Shown here piece after piece: positions 1 through 8,271 of a DNA stretch of 21,858 nucleotides (the first letter of the stretch is position 1; each line of letters opens with the position of its first letter). This stretch comes from CAZTDU01 sp050248795 (GTDB lineage Bacteria; Pseudomonadota; Gammaproteobacteria; Burkholderiales; SG8-39). A model generated the notes under the pieces. The model saw nothing but the letters and a program-made list of their open reading frames with translations. It was not told where the DNA came from and searched no databases. A program made the translations under genes and the position numbers. Location: assembly GCA_050248795.1 (NCBI GenBank), contig JBFWRS010000050.1, positions 1-21,858 of the forward strand, read 5' to 3'.

Positions 1-1216
1 ATATCTCGACCGGCAATGGTTCGATCTTCAGGCCGTCGATGCCGACCACGGCATGCCCGTCGTTCATCAGGTGGTGCGCCACGGTGAATCCGGCGGGGCC
101 GAGTCCGACCATCAGGACCCTGCGCCCTGACGCAGGCAGCGGCAGCGGGCGGCGCAGGTTCAGCGGATTCCAGCGAGTCAGCAGCGAGTAGATCTCGAAA
201 CCCCAGGGGAGTTCGAGCACGTCCTTCAGCGTGCGCGTTTCCGCCTGCGGGATGTTGACCGGTTCCTGCTTCTGGTAGATGCAGGACTTCATGCAGTCGT
301 TGCAGATGCGATGCCCGGTCGCGGCCACCATCGGGTTGTCGACGCAGATGATCGCCAGCGCGGCGAGCGCCTGGCCGCGCGTCTTCACGAGATGGAACTC
401 CGAGATCCGTTCTTCCAGCGGGCAGCCGGCAAGCGGGACCCCGAACGGCGACTTGCGGAACGCCGCAGACGGCGCCTTTTCCTTCAATCCCTTGGAGCAC
501 GAATCCTTGCCCTGCTCGTGGCACCAGATGCAGTAGTTGGCCTGGTCGAGCGCGCCGGTGAGGTCGGTGCCAGGGTCGGTGAGCCCGAAGCCTTCGCGAC
601 GACGCAGGTGCTGCGCATCCAGCGTGTGCTGCTGGAAACCGTCCGGTGCGGACGTGTGCACGGGCACCAGGCGCATCATGTCCAGCTTCGTCGGCGCCTT
701 GAATAGCACGCCGGACTTGTGGCGCGCCTTTCCCTCGGTGCTCGTCACCGCCCACGCTGCATAGCGTGCTGCCGCCTCGAGCCTGTCGGCATTGGCGGCT
801 TCGTCCTTCAGCCAGTCGGTGACATCGCGGGCGAAATCGAGCTCGGTGGTGAACTCGAACCCCTCGGGCGTCGCGTCCTCGGGCTTCACCTTGTGCAGCG
901 CCCGCCGCTGTACGAACAGTCGCTTCACGGCATAGATCGGTGCCAGCGCATCGTGACGCGCCGCAAGCGCCTGCGCTTCGGACTCGACGCCGAACAGGCG
1001 CGCGAGGTAGTCGTCCAGATGCGGCGACAGCGCGATCAGAAGGTCGGCTTCGGCCTTCGCGGCGAGCGAATCGGGTGCGGCCCGCGCGGCGAGCAGGCGG
1101 TCGCGCAGGCTCGCGTCGGCTTCGGCGAGGAACTGCATGAAGGCGTGGTCGACGCGCGCCAGGCCGTCGCGGGAATAGAGGTCCGCGAAAGCGAGACCGA
1201 AGCGAAGGGCGAGCAT
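1..1216 (-). CDS. Fe-S/FAD-dependent pyridine-nucleotide oxidoreductase, N-terminal 405 residues (partial)
   Basis: Read on the minus strand from ATG at 1216-1214, the frame stays open to the window edge, so the C-terminal part is missing. The N-terminal ~220 residues carry no motif I recognise. Two cysteine clusters follow: C229-x2-C232-x7-C240 with C265, and C305-x2-C308-x3-C312 with C291 nearby. They look like ligands for two Fe-S clusters, as in the N-terminal domain of GltD-type oxidoreductases. A dinucleotide-binding motif GLGPAG begins at residue 371, the start of an FAD/NAD(P) Rossmann domain. The layout fits the very large (about 1,000 residue or more) FAD-dependent pyridine nucleotide-disulfide oxidoreductases of Proteobacteria, whose substrate I do not know. 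The gene is divergent from the SDR gene, 47 bp away. Other starts are possible but the coding frame is clear. Confidence 0.75.
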   Translation of the reverse strand, partial: MLALRFGLAFADLYSRDGLARVDHAFMQFLAEADASLRDRLLAARAAPDSLAAKAEADLLIALSPHLDDYLARLFGVESEAQALAARHDALAPIYAVKRLFVQRRALHKVKPEDATPEGFEFTTELDFARDVTDWLKDEAANADRLEAAARYAAWAVTSTEGKARHKSGVLFKAPTKLDMMRLVPVHTSAPDGFQQHTLDAQHLRRREGFGLTDPGTDLTGALDQANYCIWCHEQGKDSCSKGLKEKAPSAAFRKSPFGVPLAGCPLEERISEFHLVKTRGQALAALAIICVDNPMVAATGHRICNDCMKSCIYQKQEPVNIPQAETRTLKDVLELPWGFEIYSLLTRWNPLNLRRPLPLPASGRRVLMVGLGPAGFTVAHHLMNDGHAVVGIDGLKIEPLPVEI

Positions 1217-1227
1217 GTGAGCGGCAC

Positions 1228-1235
1228 ATTATAAT
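1228..1235. promoter_or_regulatory. Palindromic -10-like element ATTATAAT between divergent genes
   Basis: The self-complementary ATTATAAT contains TATAAT on both strands in the 47-bp gap between the oxidoreductase and the SDR gene. For the plus strand it would give a start near 1242, about 20 bases before the SDR ATG. For the minus strand the leader would be very short. I see no convincing -35 for either direction, so this is a suggestive match only. Confidence 0.35.
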
Positions 1236-1263
1236 CGGCATACCTATTGGGGACGGAGCACAC

Positions 1264-2031
1264 ATGGACATCAAGAACTGCGTTTTCCTCGTCACCGGCG
1301 GCGCGTCCGGCCTCGGCGAGGCGACCGTGCGCATGGCGGTCGCCAACGGCGCGAAGGCGGTGATCGCGGACATGCAGGCCGAGCAGGGCGGCAGGATCGC
1401 CGCCGAGCTTGGTGCCGGCGTGCGTTCGATCAAGTGCGACGTCACTTCCGAGTCGGATGGCAAGGCGGCCGTCGCCTTTGCGCAGAAGGAGTTCGGCGGA
1501 TTGCACGTGCTGGTGAACTGCGCGGGCATCGGCATCGCCGAGCGCACCATCGGCAAGGAAGCGCCGCATGACCTGGCGCGCTTCACGCGCGTGATCGGCA
1601 TCAACCTGATCGGTACCTTCAACATGATCCGTCTCGCCGCCGACGCGATGGCCAAGGCGGGCCCGAATGCGTCGGGAGAGCGCGGCGTAATCGTGAACAC
1701 CGCGTCGGTGGCAGCTTTCGACGGCCAGATCGGCCAGGCGGCCTATTCCGCGTCCAAGGGCGGCGTCGTCGGCATGACGCTGCCCATTGCGCGCGACCTG
1801 TCGCGCAACGGCATCCGTGTCTGCACTATCGCGCCGGGACTTTTCCTCACGCCCATGCTGCTCGGCCTGCCCAAGGAAGCCCAGGAGTCCCTGGGCAAGC
1901 AGGTACCGTTTCCGCCGCGGCTGGGAAACCCGGTCGAGTACGCGCAGCTGGTGCGCGCGATCGTCGAGAACGAGATGCTGAACGGCGAAACCATCCGGCT
2001 CGACGGCGCGATCAGGATGGCGCCGAAGTAA
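1264..2031 (+). CDS. Short-chain dehydrogenase, type II 3-hydroxyacyl-CoA dehydrogenase-like
   Basis: A 255-residue classical SDR. The cofactor motif TGGASGLG is at residues 11-18, and Asp36 after the second beta strand points to NAD rather than NADP. NCAG is at 85-88 and the catalytic Ser148, Tyr161 and Lys165 (YSASK) are all present. The sequence resembles the HSD17B10/HCD2 group (3-hydroxyacyl-CoA or 2-methyl-3-hydroxybutyryl-CoA dehydrogenase), recognisable by the internal SVAAFDGQIGQAAYSASKGG stretch and the C-terminal NGETIRLDGAIRMAPK end. It would oxidise 3-hydroxyacyl-CoA in fatty-acid or isoleucine breakdown in the cytoplasm. GGAG at 1255-1258 lies five bases before the ATG. The gene ends 9 bp from the convergent gamma-carbonic-anhydrase gene. 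The family is certain; the exact substrate is inferred. Confidence 0.88.
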   Translation: MDIKNCVFLVTGGASGLGEATVRMAVANGAKAVIADMQAEQGGRIAAELGAGVRSIKCDVTSESDGKAAVAFAQKEFGGLHVLVNCAGIGIAERTIGKEAPHDLARFTRVIGINLIGTFNMIRLAADAMAKAGPNASGERGVIVNTASVAAFDGQIGQAAYSASKGGVVGMTLPIARDLSRNGIRVCTIAPGLFLTPMLLGLPKEAQESLGKQVPFPPRLGNPVEYAQLVRAIVENEMLNGETIRLDGAIRMAPK

Positions 2032-2040
2032 CCGCAGTCC

Positions 2041-2586
2041 TCAGGCGGCCGATGGCGGCAGCGCCTGCTCGCGCATCTGCGCCTTGAACATCCGGGCGCG
2101 CTCGACGTAGCCTTGTGATGTCTCGAGGATGCGCGCCTGTTCCGCCGGGGTCAGCTCGCGCACCACTTTTGCTGGAGAACCGAGGATCAGCACGCCGCCG
2201 GGGAATTCCTTGCCCTCGGGAACCAGCGAGTTTGCGGCGACGAGGGAACCCGGGCCGATCGTCGCCCCGTTCATCACCACGCTGTTGATGCCGACGAGCG
2301 TGCCATCGCCGATGCTGCAGCCATGCAGCATCACCTTGTGACCAACGGTGACGCGGCGTCCAAGCCGCATCGGGAAGCCGGGATCCACATGCAGCACGGC
2401 GCCGTCCTGGATGTTGGTAGACGCGCCGATCGCGATCTGGTCGTTCTCGGCGCGCATCACTACCTTGAACCAGACGTTGACGTCTTCGTCGAGCGTGATC
2501 GAGCCTACCAGCGTGGCATCGTGCGCAATGTAGTGGTGGGCGCCGCGCAATTCCACGCGACGCTCGCCCAGGGAGAAGATCGGCAT
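2041..2586 (-). CDS. Gamma carbonic anhydrase family protein (YrdA/PaaY-like hexapeptide repeat)
   Basis: 181 residues forming a left-handed beta-helix of hexapeptide repeats across roughly residues 11-150, visible as recurring I/V-G-x-x-x/S-x-I/V steps. Three histidines at 66, 83 and 88 match the metal-ligand pattern of gamma carbonic anhydrases, where they bind zinc or iron between trimer subunits. The sequence HVDPGFP and the GSPAKVVRELT segment at the end of the helix are typical of the YrdA/PaaY branch. Members hydrate CO2 or hydrolyse acyl-CoA thioesters; which applies here cannot be told. It is convergent with the SDR gene and divergent from the alpha/beta hydrolase. Length agrees with the family. 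Confidence 0.9.
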   Translation of the reverse strand: MPIFSLGERRVELRGAHHYIAHDATLVGSITLDEDVNVWFKVVMRAENDQIAIGASTNIQDGAVLHVDPGFPMRLGRRVTVGHKVMLHGCSIGDGTLVGINSVVMNGATIGPGSLVAANSLVPEGKEFPGGVLILGSPAKVVRELTPAEQARILETSQGYVERARMFKAQMREQALPPSAA

Positions 2587-2614
2587 GCAGAAAGTGAAGC
2601 GAAGTAGGCGCCGG

Positions 2615-2620
2615 TATCAT
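2615..2620 (+). promoter_or_regulatory. Possible -10 element TATCAT before the alpha/beta hydrolase
   Basis: TATCAT followed by a GC-rich AGCGCCC discriminator lies 11 bases before the ATG at 2632. It would give a leader of only about five bases, and I see no Shine-Dalgarno sequence. No clear -35 is present at the expected spacing. Confidence 0.35.
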
Positions 2621-2631
2621 AGCGCCCTTCC

Positions 2632-3504
2632 ATGAGAGCCAGCACATCCACCTTCGTCGAGATCCGCCGCCTGCGCTATCACGTGCGGCACTGGGCAGGA
2701 AGCGGGCCGCGCGTGTTCCTGCTGCACGGCTGGATGGACGTGTCGGCCTCGTTCCAGTTCCTCGTCGACGCGCTGCCGGCGCACTGGGACATCCTCGCGC
2801 CGGACTGGCGCGGATACGGGCTAAGTGCGTGGTCCGGTGCGGACTGCTACTGGTTTCCCGATTACATCGCCGATCTCGATCAACTGCTCGAGCGCATGCA
2901 GCCGGATGCGCCGGCGATCGTGGTTGGCCACAGCCTTGGCGGCAACGTCGCAACCCACTACGCCGGCATTCGCCCCGAGCGCGTCGCCAGGCTGGTCAAC
3001 CTCGAGGGCTTCGGCATGTCGGCGACGCAGCCCGAGCAGGCGCCGGAGCGCTATGCACGCTGGATGGCGCAATTGCGGCAACCGCCATCGTTCAAGCCCT
3101 ACGCAAGCTTTGAGGATCTCGCCGGCCGCATGCGCCGCAGCAATCCCCGCCTGACGCCGGAGCGGGCCGGGTTTCTCTGCCGGCACTGGGGCGAGGAGGG
3201 CGCGGATGGTTCGGTGCGGCTGCGCAGCGACCCGGCACACAAGCTGATCAATGCCACGTTGTACCGGATCGAGGAATCCAGGGCCTGCTGGACGCGCGTC
3301 GAAGCGCCGGTGCTGTGGGTCGACGCGGCGCAGTCGGAGACCCCGGGCCGGATGGGCCTGAGCGCGGACGAGCAGGCGGCACGGCGTGCGGTTTTCCGTA
3401 CGCTGCGCCATGTGACCGTGCCGGATGCGGGGCATATGCTGCACCATGACCAGCCCGAAGCAGTCGCGGGACTGATCCGGTCGTTTGTCGAGGACGGCGC
3501 GTGA
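2632..3504 (+). CDS. Alpha/beta-fold hydrolase
   Basis: 290 residues with a complete alpha/beta hydrolase pattern. An oxyanion-loop HGWMD lies near residue 31, a DWRGYG segment follows, and the nucleophile elbow GHSLGG has Ser101. The catalytic His268 sits in GHMLHHDQP near the C terminus. The acid residue is likely an Asp in the VLWVDAAQSE strand. The family covers esterases, lipases, C-C hydrolases and dehalogenases, so the substrate cannot be assigned. No signal peptide is visible, so it is probably cytoplasmic. The start has almost no leader and no clear ribosome site. The stop overlaps the GTG of the next gene, which suggests co-transcription with rnm and yciO. Confidence 0.9.
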   Translation: MRASTSTFVEIRRLRYHVRHWAGSGPRVFLLHGWMDVSASFQFLVDALPAHWDILAPDWRGYGLSAWSGADCYWFPDYIADLDQLLERMQPDAPAIVVGHSLGGNVATHYAGIRPERVARLVNLEGFGMSATQPEQAPERYARWMAQLRQPPSFKPYASFEDLAGRMRRSNPRLTPERAGFLCRHWGEEGADGSVRLRSDPAHKLINATLYRIEESRACWTRVEAPVLWVDAAQSETPGRMGLSADEQAARRAVFRTLRHVTVPDAGHMLHHDQPEAVAGLIRSFVEDGA

Positions 3505-4346
3505 ACCTGGACCAGATGGACGTGGACCTGCATTGCCATTCGACGATGTCCGATGGCGCGCTGCGCCCGGCCGAAGTCGTGGCACGGGCGGCGCAGCGAG
3601 GCGTCGATGTCCTTGCCCTCACCGATCACGACGTGGTCGCGGGGTTGGACGAGGCGCGGGAAGCTGCGCGCTCGGCGGGAATCCGTTTCATAGACGGTGT
3701 CGAGATCTCGGTCACCTGGCGCGGCAAGACCATCCATGTGGTCGGACTGAACGTCGGTGGCGGCCTGCGCGAGCTGGAACAGCAGCTGGCCCACGTGCGT
3801 GCCGGGCGACTGAGCCGCGCGAAGGAAATGGGGCAGGACCTCGAGAAAGCCGGCGTCACGGGTGCGTTCGAGGGCGCGCTGAGGCACGCCGGCAACCCGG
3901 CGATGGTGGGGCGTACCCACTTCGCGCGCTTTCTTGCCGAACAGGGCGTGGTGGACGATGTCAAGGGCGCGTTCCGGCGATTTCTGGTGCCGGGAAAGCC
4001 AGGCTACGTCGCGTACGAGTGGGCACGGCTGGGCGACGCCGTGCATTGGATCCTACAGGCAGGCGGGCAGGCGGTGCTCGCGCATCCGGGACGCTACGGG
4101 CTCTCCGGCAGCGCGCTGCAGGAACTCGTCGTCGAATTCAAGCACGCCGGGGGCGAGGGCATCGAGGTGGTCACTGGCAGCCACACGCCGGATCAATACC
4201 TGCTGTTCGGCGCGATGGCGCGGACCCATGATCTCGCAGCGTCGCGCGGGTCGGATTTCCACGGGCCGGGAGAGGGCGGCGAGTTCGGCAGCCTGCCGCC
4301 GCTGGATGCGCGGCTGCGCCCGATCTGGCGGGACTGGGGCATCTAG
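3501..4346 (+). CDS. rnm: PHP-domain phosphoesterase, RNase AM / YciV type
   Basis: 281 residues. PHP metal-site motifs appear in order: DLHCHS (His11, His13), LTDHD (Asp42, His43), GVEIS (Glu68), AHPGRYG (His195) and GSDFHGPG (Asp252, His254). These bind the di- or trinuclear metal centre. Order and spacing match E. coli YciV (RNase AM), which matures the 5' ends of rRNAs and degrades short oligonucleotides and 3',5'-nucleoside bisphosphates. The GTG start at 3501 overlaps the preceding stop (GTGA). ATG at 3516 is an alternative that would keep all motifs. The gene directly precedes yciO, an adjacency also known from enterobacteria (yciV-yciO), which supports the call. Confidence 0.88.
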   Translation: MNLDQMDVDLHCHSTMSDGALRPAEVVARAAQRGVDVLALTDHDVVAGLDEAREAARSAGIRFIDGVEISVTWRGKTIHVVGLNVGGGLRELEQQLAHVRAGRLSRAKEMGQDLEKAGVTGAFEGALRHAGNPAMVGRTHFARFLAEQGVVDDVKGAFRRFLVPGKPGYVAYEWARLGDAVHWILQAGGQAVLAHPGRYGLSGSALQELVVEFKHAGGEGIEVVTGSHTPDQYLLFGAMARTHDLAASRGSDFHGPGEGGEFGSLPPLDARLRPIWRDWGI

Positions 4347-4349
4347 GCC

Positions 4350-4985
4350 TTGGCGCAGCTTTTCTCGGTGCACCCGACGCACCCGCAGGCGCGACTGATG
4401 CAACGCGCCGCCGAGATCGTGCGCGATGGCGGCCTGATCGCTTATCCGACCGACTCTTCGTATGCGCTCGGCTGTCATCTGGGTGATGCCGGCGCCGTGC
4501 AGCGCCTGCGCAGGGTGCGCGACGTCGACGAGAGGCACCACCTGACGCTGATGTGCCGCGATCTGTCGGAGATCGGCACCTACGCAATAGTGGACAACAG
4601 CCAGTACCGCCTGCTGAAGGCGGCGACGCCGGGCAGCTACACGTTCATCCTGCGGGCGACCCGCGAAGTGCCCAAGCGCCTGATGCATCCGCGGCGCAAG
4701 ACCATCGGCGTGCGCGTGCCGATGCACCCGGTCGCACTGGCGTTGCTGTCGGCGCTTGGCGAGCCGATGCTGTCCGCAACGCTTACCTTGCCGGGCGCGT
4801 CGGCGCCGCTCGCGAGCGCGGAGGAGATCCGCGCGGCGCTCGAGCACGAACTCGACCTGATACTCGACAGCGGGCCGTGCGGCGACGAAGCAACGACCGT
4901 CGTCGACCTGAGCACGGACGAGCCCGTGGTGCTACGGCGTGGCAAGGGCCCGCTCGATCGCATCGGTGTCCTGGAAGCGCTCTGA
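4350..4985 (+). CDS. yciO: Sua5/YciO/YrdC family protein YciO
   Basis: 211 residues. The N terminus MAQLFSVHPTHPQARL and the blocks YPTDSSYALGC (about 30-40), LTLMCRDLSEI (about 66-76), YTFILRAT and KTIGVRVPMHP match E. coli YciO closely over its whole length. The YrdC-like domain binds RNA and nucleotide; relatives TsaC/Sua5 make threonylcarbamoyl-AMP for the t6A modification of tRNA, and YciO is a weaker paralogue of uncertain role. The TTG start at 4350 is three bases after the rnm stop and is chosen because it keeps the conserved N terminus. The next ATG (4398) would remove it. The gene sits in the rnm-yciO-M50-trpS run. Confidence 0.88.
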   Translation: MAQLFSVHPTHPQARLMQRAAEIVRDGGLIAYPTDSSYALGCHLGDAGAVQRLRRVRDVDERHHLTLMCRDLSEIGTYAIVDNSQYRLLKAATPGSYTFILRATREVPKRLMHPRRKTIGVRVPMHPVALALLSALGEPMLSATLTLPGASAPLASAEEIRAALEHELDLILDSGPCGDEATTVVDLSTDEPVVLRRGKGPLDRIGVLEAL

Positions 4986-4991
4986 TAAAAT
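4983..4991 (+). promoter_or_regulatory. Extended -10 promoter TGATAAAAT before the M50 protease gene
   Basis: TG-N-TAAAAT is an extended -10 element that overlaps the yciO stop codon. It predicts a start near 4998, about 18 bases before the ATG at 5016. The -35 region is poor, as is common for extended -10 promoters. It would give the M50-trpS-scpAB-rluB genes their own transcription in addition to read-through from yciO. Confidence 0.5.
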
Positions 4992-5015
4992 GCCCCGCTT
5001 TATGCGCAGCGCTTG

Positions 5016-5666
5016 ATGGACATCGGCCAACTCGTACAGACGATCGCGATCTATGCACTGCCCGTGCTGTTCGCTATCACGCTGCATGAAGCGGCGCATG
5101 GCTACGTAGCCAGGCATTTCGGCGACCTGACAGCCCATGCGCAGGGCCGCATCAGCCTGAATCCGGTGCGTCACATCGATCTGGTGGGCACGATCATCGT
5201 GCCGCTGGCGATCCTCGTGCTTTCGGGCGGCAGGTTCTTCTTCGGCTGGGCCAAGCCGGTTCCGGTGAATTACTCGGCGCTGCGCTCGCCGAGGAAGCAC
5301 ATGATGTGGGTCGCCGCCGCCGGACCGGCGGCGAACCTGGCGATGACGGTGATGTGGGTGATCGTGCTGAAGCTCGCGCTCCTGCTGCCGGTCAACTTCT
5401 TCACCGAACCGATGCGGCTGATGGCCGAAGCGGGAATTCTGGTCAACCTGATCTTCATGTTCCTCAACCTGCTGCCCATCCTGCCGCTGGACGGCGGCAG
5501 GATACTCGCCAGCCTGCTGCCCGGCCGCATGGCGTGGCAGTACTCGAAGCTCGAACCCTGGGGGCTTCCGCTGCTGGTGCTGCTGCTCGTGACCAACGTT
5601 CTCGACTTCATCCTCGTGCCGCTGATCGGTGGCTCGGGCGCGCTCATCCGCGCGCTGGTGCTCTGA
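5016..5666 (+). CDS. Site-2 protease family (M50) membrane metalloprotease
   Basis: 216 residues, mostly hydrophobic with about five to six membrane spans. The zinc motif HEAAH is at residues 24-28 in the first long hydrophobic segment. The second catalytic motif, NLLPILPLDGGR with Asp159, lies in a later span, as in S2P/RseP/SpoIVFB proteases that cut inside the membrane. No PDZ domain is present, so this is the short family found beside trpS in many Proteobacteria, with unknown substrate. I start at ATG 5016 rather than TTG 5013 one codon upstream. It follows yciO by 30 bp and ends 7 bp before trpS. Confidence 0.88.
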   Translation: MDIGQLVQTIAIYALPVLFAITLHEAAHGYVARHFGDLTAHAQGRISLNPVRHIDLVGTIIVPLAILVLSGGRFFFGWAKPVPVNYSALRSPRKHMMWVAAAGPAANLAMTVMWVIVLKLALLLPVNFFTEPMRLMAEAGILVNLIFMFLNLLPILPLDGGRILASLLPGRMAWQYSKLEPWGLPLLVLLLVTNVLDFILVPLIGGSGALIRALVL

Positions 5667-5673
5667 GGCAACC

Positions 5674-6876
5674 GTGTTCGAAACCCGCGTACTGTCCGGC
5701 ATGCGTCCCACGGGGGCGCTCCACCTCGGCCACTATCACGGCGTGCTGAAGAACTGGGTGCGGCTGCAGTCGGAGTATCCGTGCCTGTACTTCGTCGCCG
5801 ACTGGCATGCGCTGACGACCGACTACGCGAGTCCCGGGCACATGCAGCAGAGCGCCATGGACATGGTTACCGACTGGCTGGCGTCCGGCGTAGACCCGAA
5901 CCAGGCCGTCATCTTCGTGCAGTCCCACGTTCCCGAGCACGCGGAGCTGCACTTGCTGCTGTCGATGATGGCGCCGTTGGGCTGGCTCGAGCGCGTGCCT
6001 ACCTACAAGGACCAGCAGGAGAAACTCGCCGACCGTGACCTTTCCACGTACGGGTTTCTCGGCTATCCGCTGCTGCAGTCGGCGGACATCCTGATCTACC
6101 GCGCGCAATACGTGCCGGTGGGCGAGGACCAGGTTCCGCATATCGAGTTCACGCGCGAGATCGCACGTCGCTTCAATCACCTCTACGGCCGCGAGGCCGG
6201 GTTCGAGGAAAAGGCCAAGGCGGCAGTGAAGAAGATGGGCTCGAAGAAGGCGCGGCTGGTGAGCGAACTGCGCACGAAGTTTCTCGAACAGGGGGATGCC
6301 GAGGCCCTGATGCGGGCGCAGGCGATGCTCGACGAGCAGCAGAACCTGCCTCGAGGCGACCGTGAGCGGGTATTCGGCTGGCTGGAAGGCAGCGGCAGGA
6401 AGATCCTGGTCGAACCCGAGGCACTGCTCACCGAGGCGGCGCGGCTGCCGGGGCTGGACGGGCAGAAGATGTCGAAGTCGTACGGCAATGCGATCTCGCT
6501 GCGCGAGGAACCGATGGAGGTGGCGAAGAAGATCCGCACCATGCCTACCGATCCCGCACGCGTGAAGCGCACCGATCCGGGCGATCCGGAGCGCTGCCCG
6601 GTCTGGCAGTTGCACCTGGTGTACTCGGACGAATCCCGCAAGGACTGGGTGAGGAAAGGCTGCACGTCGGCCTCGATCGGTTGCCTCGAATGCAAGCAGC
6701 CGGTGATCGAGGCGGTGCAGGCGGAGCTCGCTCCCATGCGAGAGCGGGCCCAAGCCTACCTGGACGACCCGACTCTGGTCAGAAACATCATCGCCGACGG
6801 TTGCGATAAGGCGCGCAAGCTCGCAGGCGAGACCATGCGCGAGGTGCGCGAATCGATGGGCCTGGACTACGACTGA
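5674..6876 (+). CDS. trpS: Tryptophanyl-tRNA synthetase
   Basis: 400 residues of class Ic aminoacyl-tRNA synthetase, which charges tRNA-Trp with tryptophan using ATP. The HIGH-type motif HLGH is at residues 17-20 within SGMRPTGALHLGHYHG, and KMSKS is at 265-269 followed by YGNAI. The protein is longer than the ~334-residue E. coli enzyme because of a charged insertion around residues 170-240, as in many beta- and some gammaproteobacterial TrpS proteins. Start is GTG at 5674 with TGAGG (5664-5668) five bases upstream; a longer frame back to 5629 lies inside the M50 gene and lacks homology. The stop TGA shares a base with the scpA ATG, indicating translational coupling. Confidence 0.95.
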   Translation: MFETRVLSGMRPTGALHLGHYHGVLKNWVRLQSEYPCLYFVADWHALTTDYASPGHMQQSAMDMVTDWLASGVDPNQAVIFVQSHVPEHAELHLLLSMMAPLGWLERVPTYKDQQEKLADRDLSTYGFLGYPLLQSADILIYRAQYVPVGEDQVPHIEFTREIARRFNHLYGREAGFEEKAKAAVKKMGSKKARLVSELRTKFLEQGDAEALMRAQAMLDEQQNLPRGDRERVFGWLEGSGRKILVEPEALLTEAARLPGLDGQKMSKSYGNAISLREEPMEVAKKIRTMPTDPARVKRTDPGDPERCPVWQLHLVYSDESRKDWVRKGCTSASIGCLECKQPVIEAVQAELAPMRERAQAYLDDPTLVRNIIADGCDKARKLAGETMREVRESMGLDYD

Positions 6877-7682
6877 TGAGCGACGCCGTGCAGGAACAGA
6901 TCGCGATGCCGCTCGCCCGGATCTGGGGCGAGCCGATGATCGAGATGCCGCGCGACCTCTACATCCCGCCGGACGCGCTGGAGATCATCCTCGACGCATT
7001 CGAGGGGCCGCTCGACCTGCTGCTGTACCTGATCCGGCGCGAGAACCTGGACGTGCTCGACATCCCGATGGCGCCATTGACCCGCCAGTACCTCGAGTAC
7101 GTCGAGGTGATGCGCACGCGGAACCTGGAACTGGCTGCCGAATACCTCGTGATGGCGGCGATGCTGATGGCGATCAAGTCGCGCATGCTGCTGCCGCGCC
7201 CCGCCTCCGCGCTGGCCGCGGAGGAGGACCCGCGCGCGGAGCTGGTGCGCCGCCTGATGGAGTACGAGCGCATCAAGGAGGCGGCGCGCAAGCTGGACGA
7301 GCTGCCACAGGTAGGCAGGGACGTGGTGGCGATCGCGGTATGGATGGAGAAAGTCGTCACCGAGCGGCTTCCGCAGGTAGACCCGCGCGATCTTGCGGAC
7401 GCTTGGCGCTCGCTGCTGCACAGGGCCAGGCTTTCGGCCCACCACAGGGTCAGTCGCGAGGAGTTGTCCGTGCGCGAGTACATGAGCACGCTGCTGCGGC
7501 GCCTGAGGGAATCGCGCGTGCTCGAGTTCGGCGAACTGTTCGAGCCGGCGCAGGGCGTCTCGGTCCTGGTCGTGACATTCCTTGCGCTGCTCGAGCTGGC
7601 GCGCGAGCTGCTGGTGGAGATCACGCAGTCCGAGGCCTATGCCCCAATCTACGTGAAGCTGGCGAATGCTGAATCCCACTGA
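6876..7682 (+). CDS. scpA: Segregation and condensation protein A
   Basis: 268 residues. The kleisin-type N-terminal core EGPLDLLLYLIRRENLDVLDIPMAPLT (about residues 44-70) is diagnostic, and the C-terminal winged-helix region that contacts the SMC head is present. ScpA bridges SMC and ScpB in the condensin that organises and separates chromosomes. The N terminus has about 35 extra residues before the conserved core, with Met at residue 9 and 19 as alternative starts. The ATG overlaps the trpS stop and the gene overlaps scpB by 17 bases, the usual scpAB coupling. Confidence 0.94.
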   Translation: MSDAVQEQIAMPLARIWGEPMIEMPRDLYIPPDALEIILDAFEGPLDLLLYLIRRENLDVLDIPMAPLTRQYLEYVEVMRTRNLELAAEYLVMAAMLMAIKSRMLLPRPASALAAEEDPRAELVRRLMEYERIKEAARKLDELPQVGRDVVAIAVWMEKVVTERLPQVDPRDLADAWRSLLHRARLSAHHRVSREELSVREYMSTLLRRLRESRVLEFGELFEPAQGVSVLVVTFLALLELARELLVEITQSEAYAPIYVKLANAESH

Positions 7683-8271
7683 AGCCAAGCGCGCGATCGA
7701 GGGCGCATTGCTCGCCTCGCAGGAGCCGCTGTCGATCGCCGACCTGAAGAAGCTGTTCGACGAGGAGATAGGCCCGGATACCCTGCGTCGGCTGCTCGAT
7801 GACATTCGCGACGAGTGGGGTTCGAAGGCGGTCGAACTGGTCAACACCGCGAGCGGCTGGCGCTTCCAGACGCGGCCCGACTTCAGGAGGTTCGCCGAGA
7901 GGCTGAACCCGGAGAAGCCGCCGAGGTATTCCCGCGCCGTCATGGAGACGCTGGCGATCATTGCCTATCGGCAGCCGGTAACCAGGGGTGATATCGAGGA
8001 TATCCGTGGGGTGACCGTGACCGCGCAGATCATCCAGGTGCTGGAGTCGCGGGGCTGGATCGACACGGTCGGTCACCGGGAAACGCCGGGGCGCCCCGCC
8101 TTGTACGCCACCACCCGCGCCTTCCTGGACGATCTCGGCCTGCGCTCGCTGCAGGAACTTCCCCCGCTGGAGGAGATCGCCGGTACGCTGCAGTTCAATG
8201 AACCGACCCCGCGCGAAGCGGAACCAGCTGCAGAATCCGACCCGAGCCCCGAAGCCGCCGGCAGCGCTTGA
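7666..8271 (+). CDS. scpB: Segregation and condensation protein B
   Basis: 201 residues. The double winged-helix protein is recognised by EGALLASQEPLSIADLKKLF near the N terminus, by SRAVMETLAIIAYRQPVTRGDIEDIRGV (about residues 88-115) and by GHRETPGRPALYATT (about 138-152). ScpB dimers bind ScpA and stabilise the SMC condensin. The tail after residue 180 is rich in Glu, Pro and Ala and is probably disordered. Its coding sequence overlaps the start of rluB by 74 bases in another frame. It is translated within the end of scpA and likely coupled to it. Confidence 0.94.
   Translation: MLNPTEAKRAIEGALLASQEPLSIADLKKLFDEEIGPDTLRRLLDDIRDEWGSKAVELVNTASGWRFQTRPDFRRFAERLNPEKPPRYSRAVMETLAIIAYRQPVTRGDIEDIRGVTVTAQIIQVLESRGWIDTVGHRETPGRPALYATTRAFLDDLGLRSLQELPPLEEIAGTLQFNEPTPREAEPAAESDPSPEAAGSA

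Noticed and set aside
4990..5016. Tiny upstream frame ATG-CCC-CGC-TTT... whose TGA overlaps the M50 ATG
   Set aside because: Eight codons with no ribosome site; its ATG overlaps the predicted -10 element, so it is probably not transcribed from that promoter.
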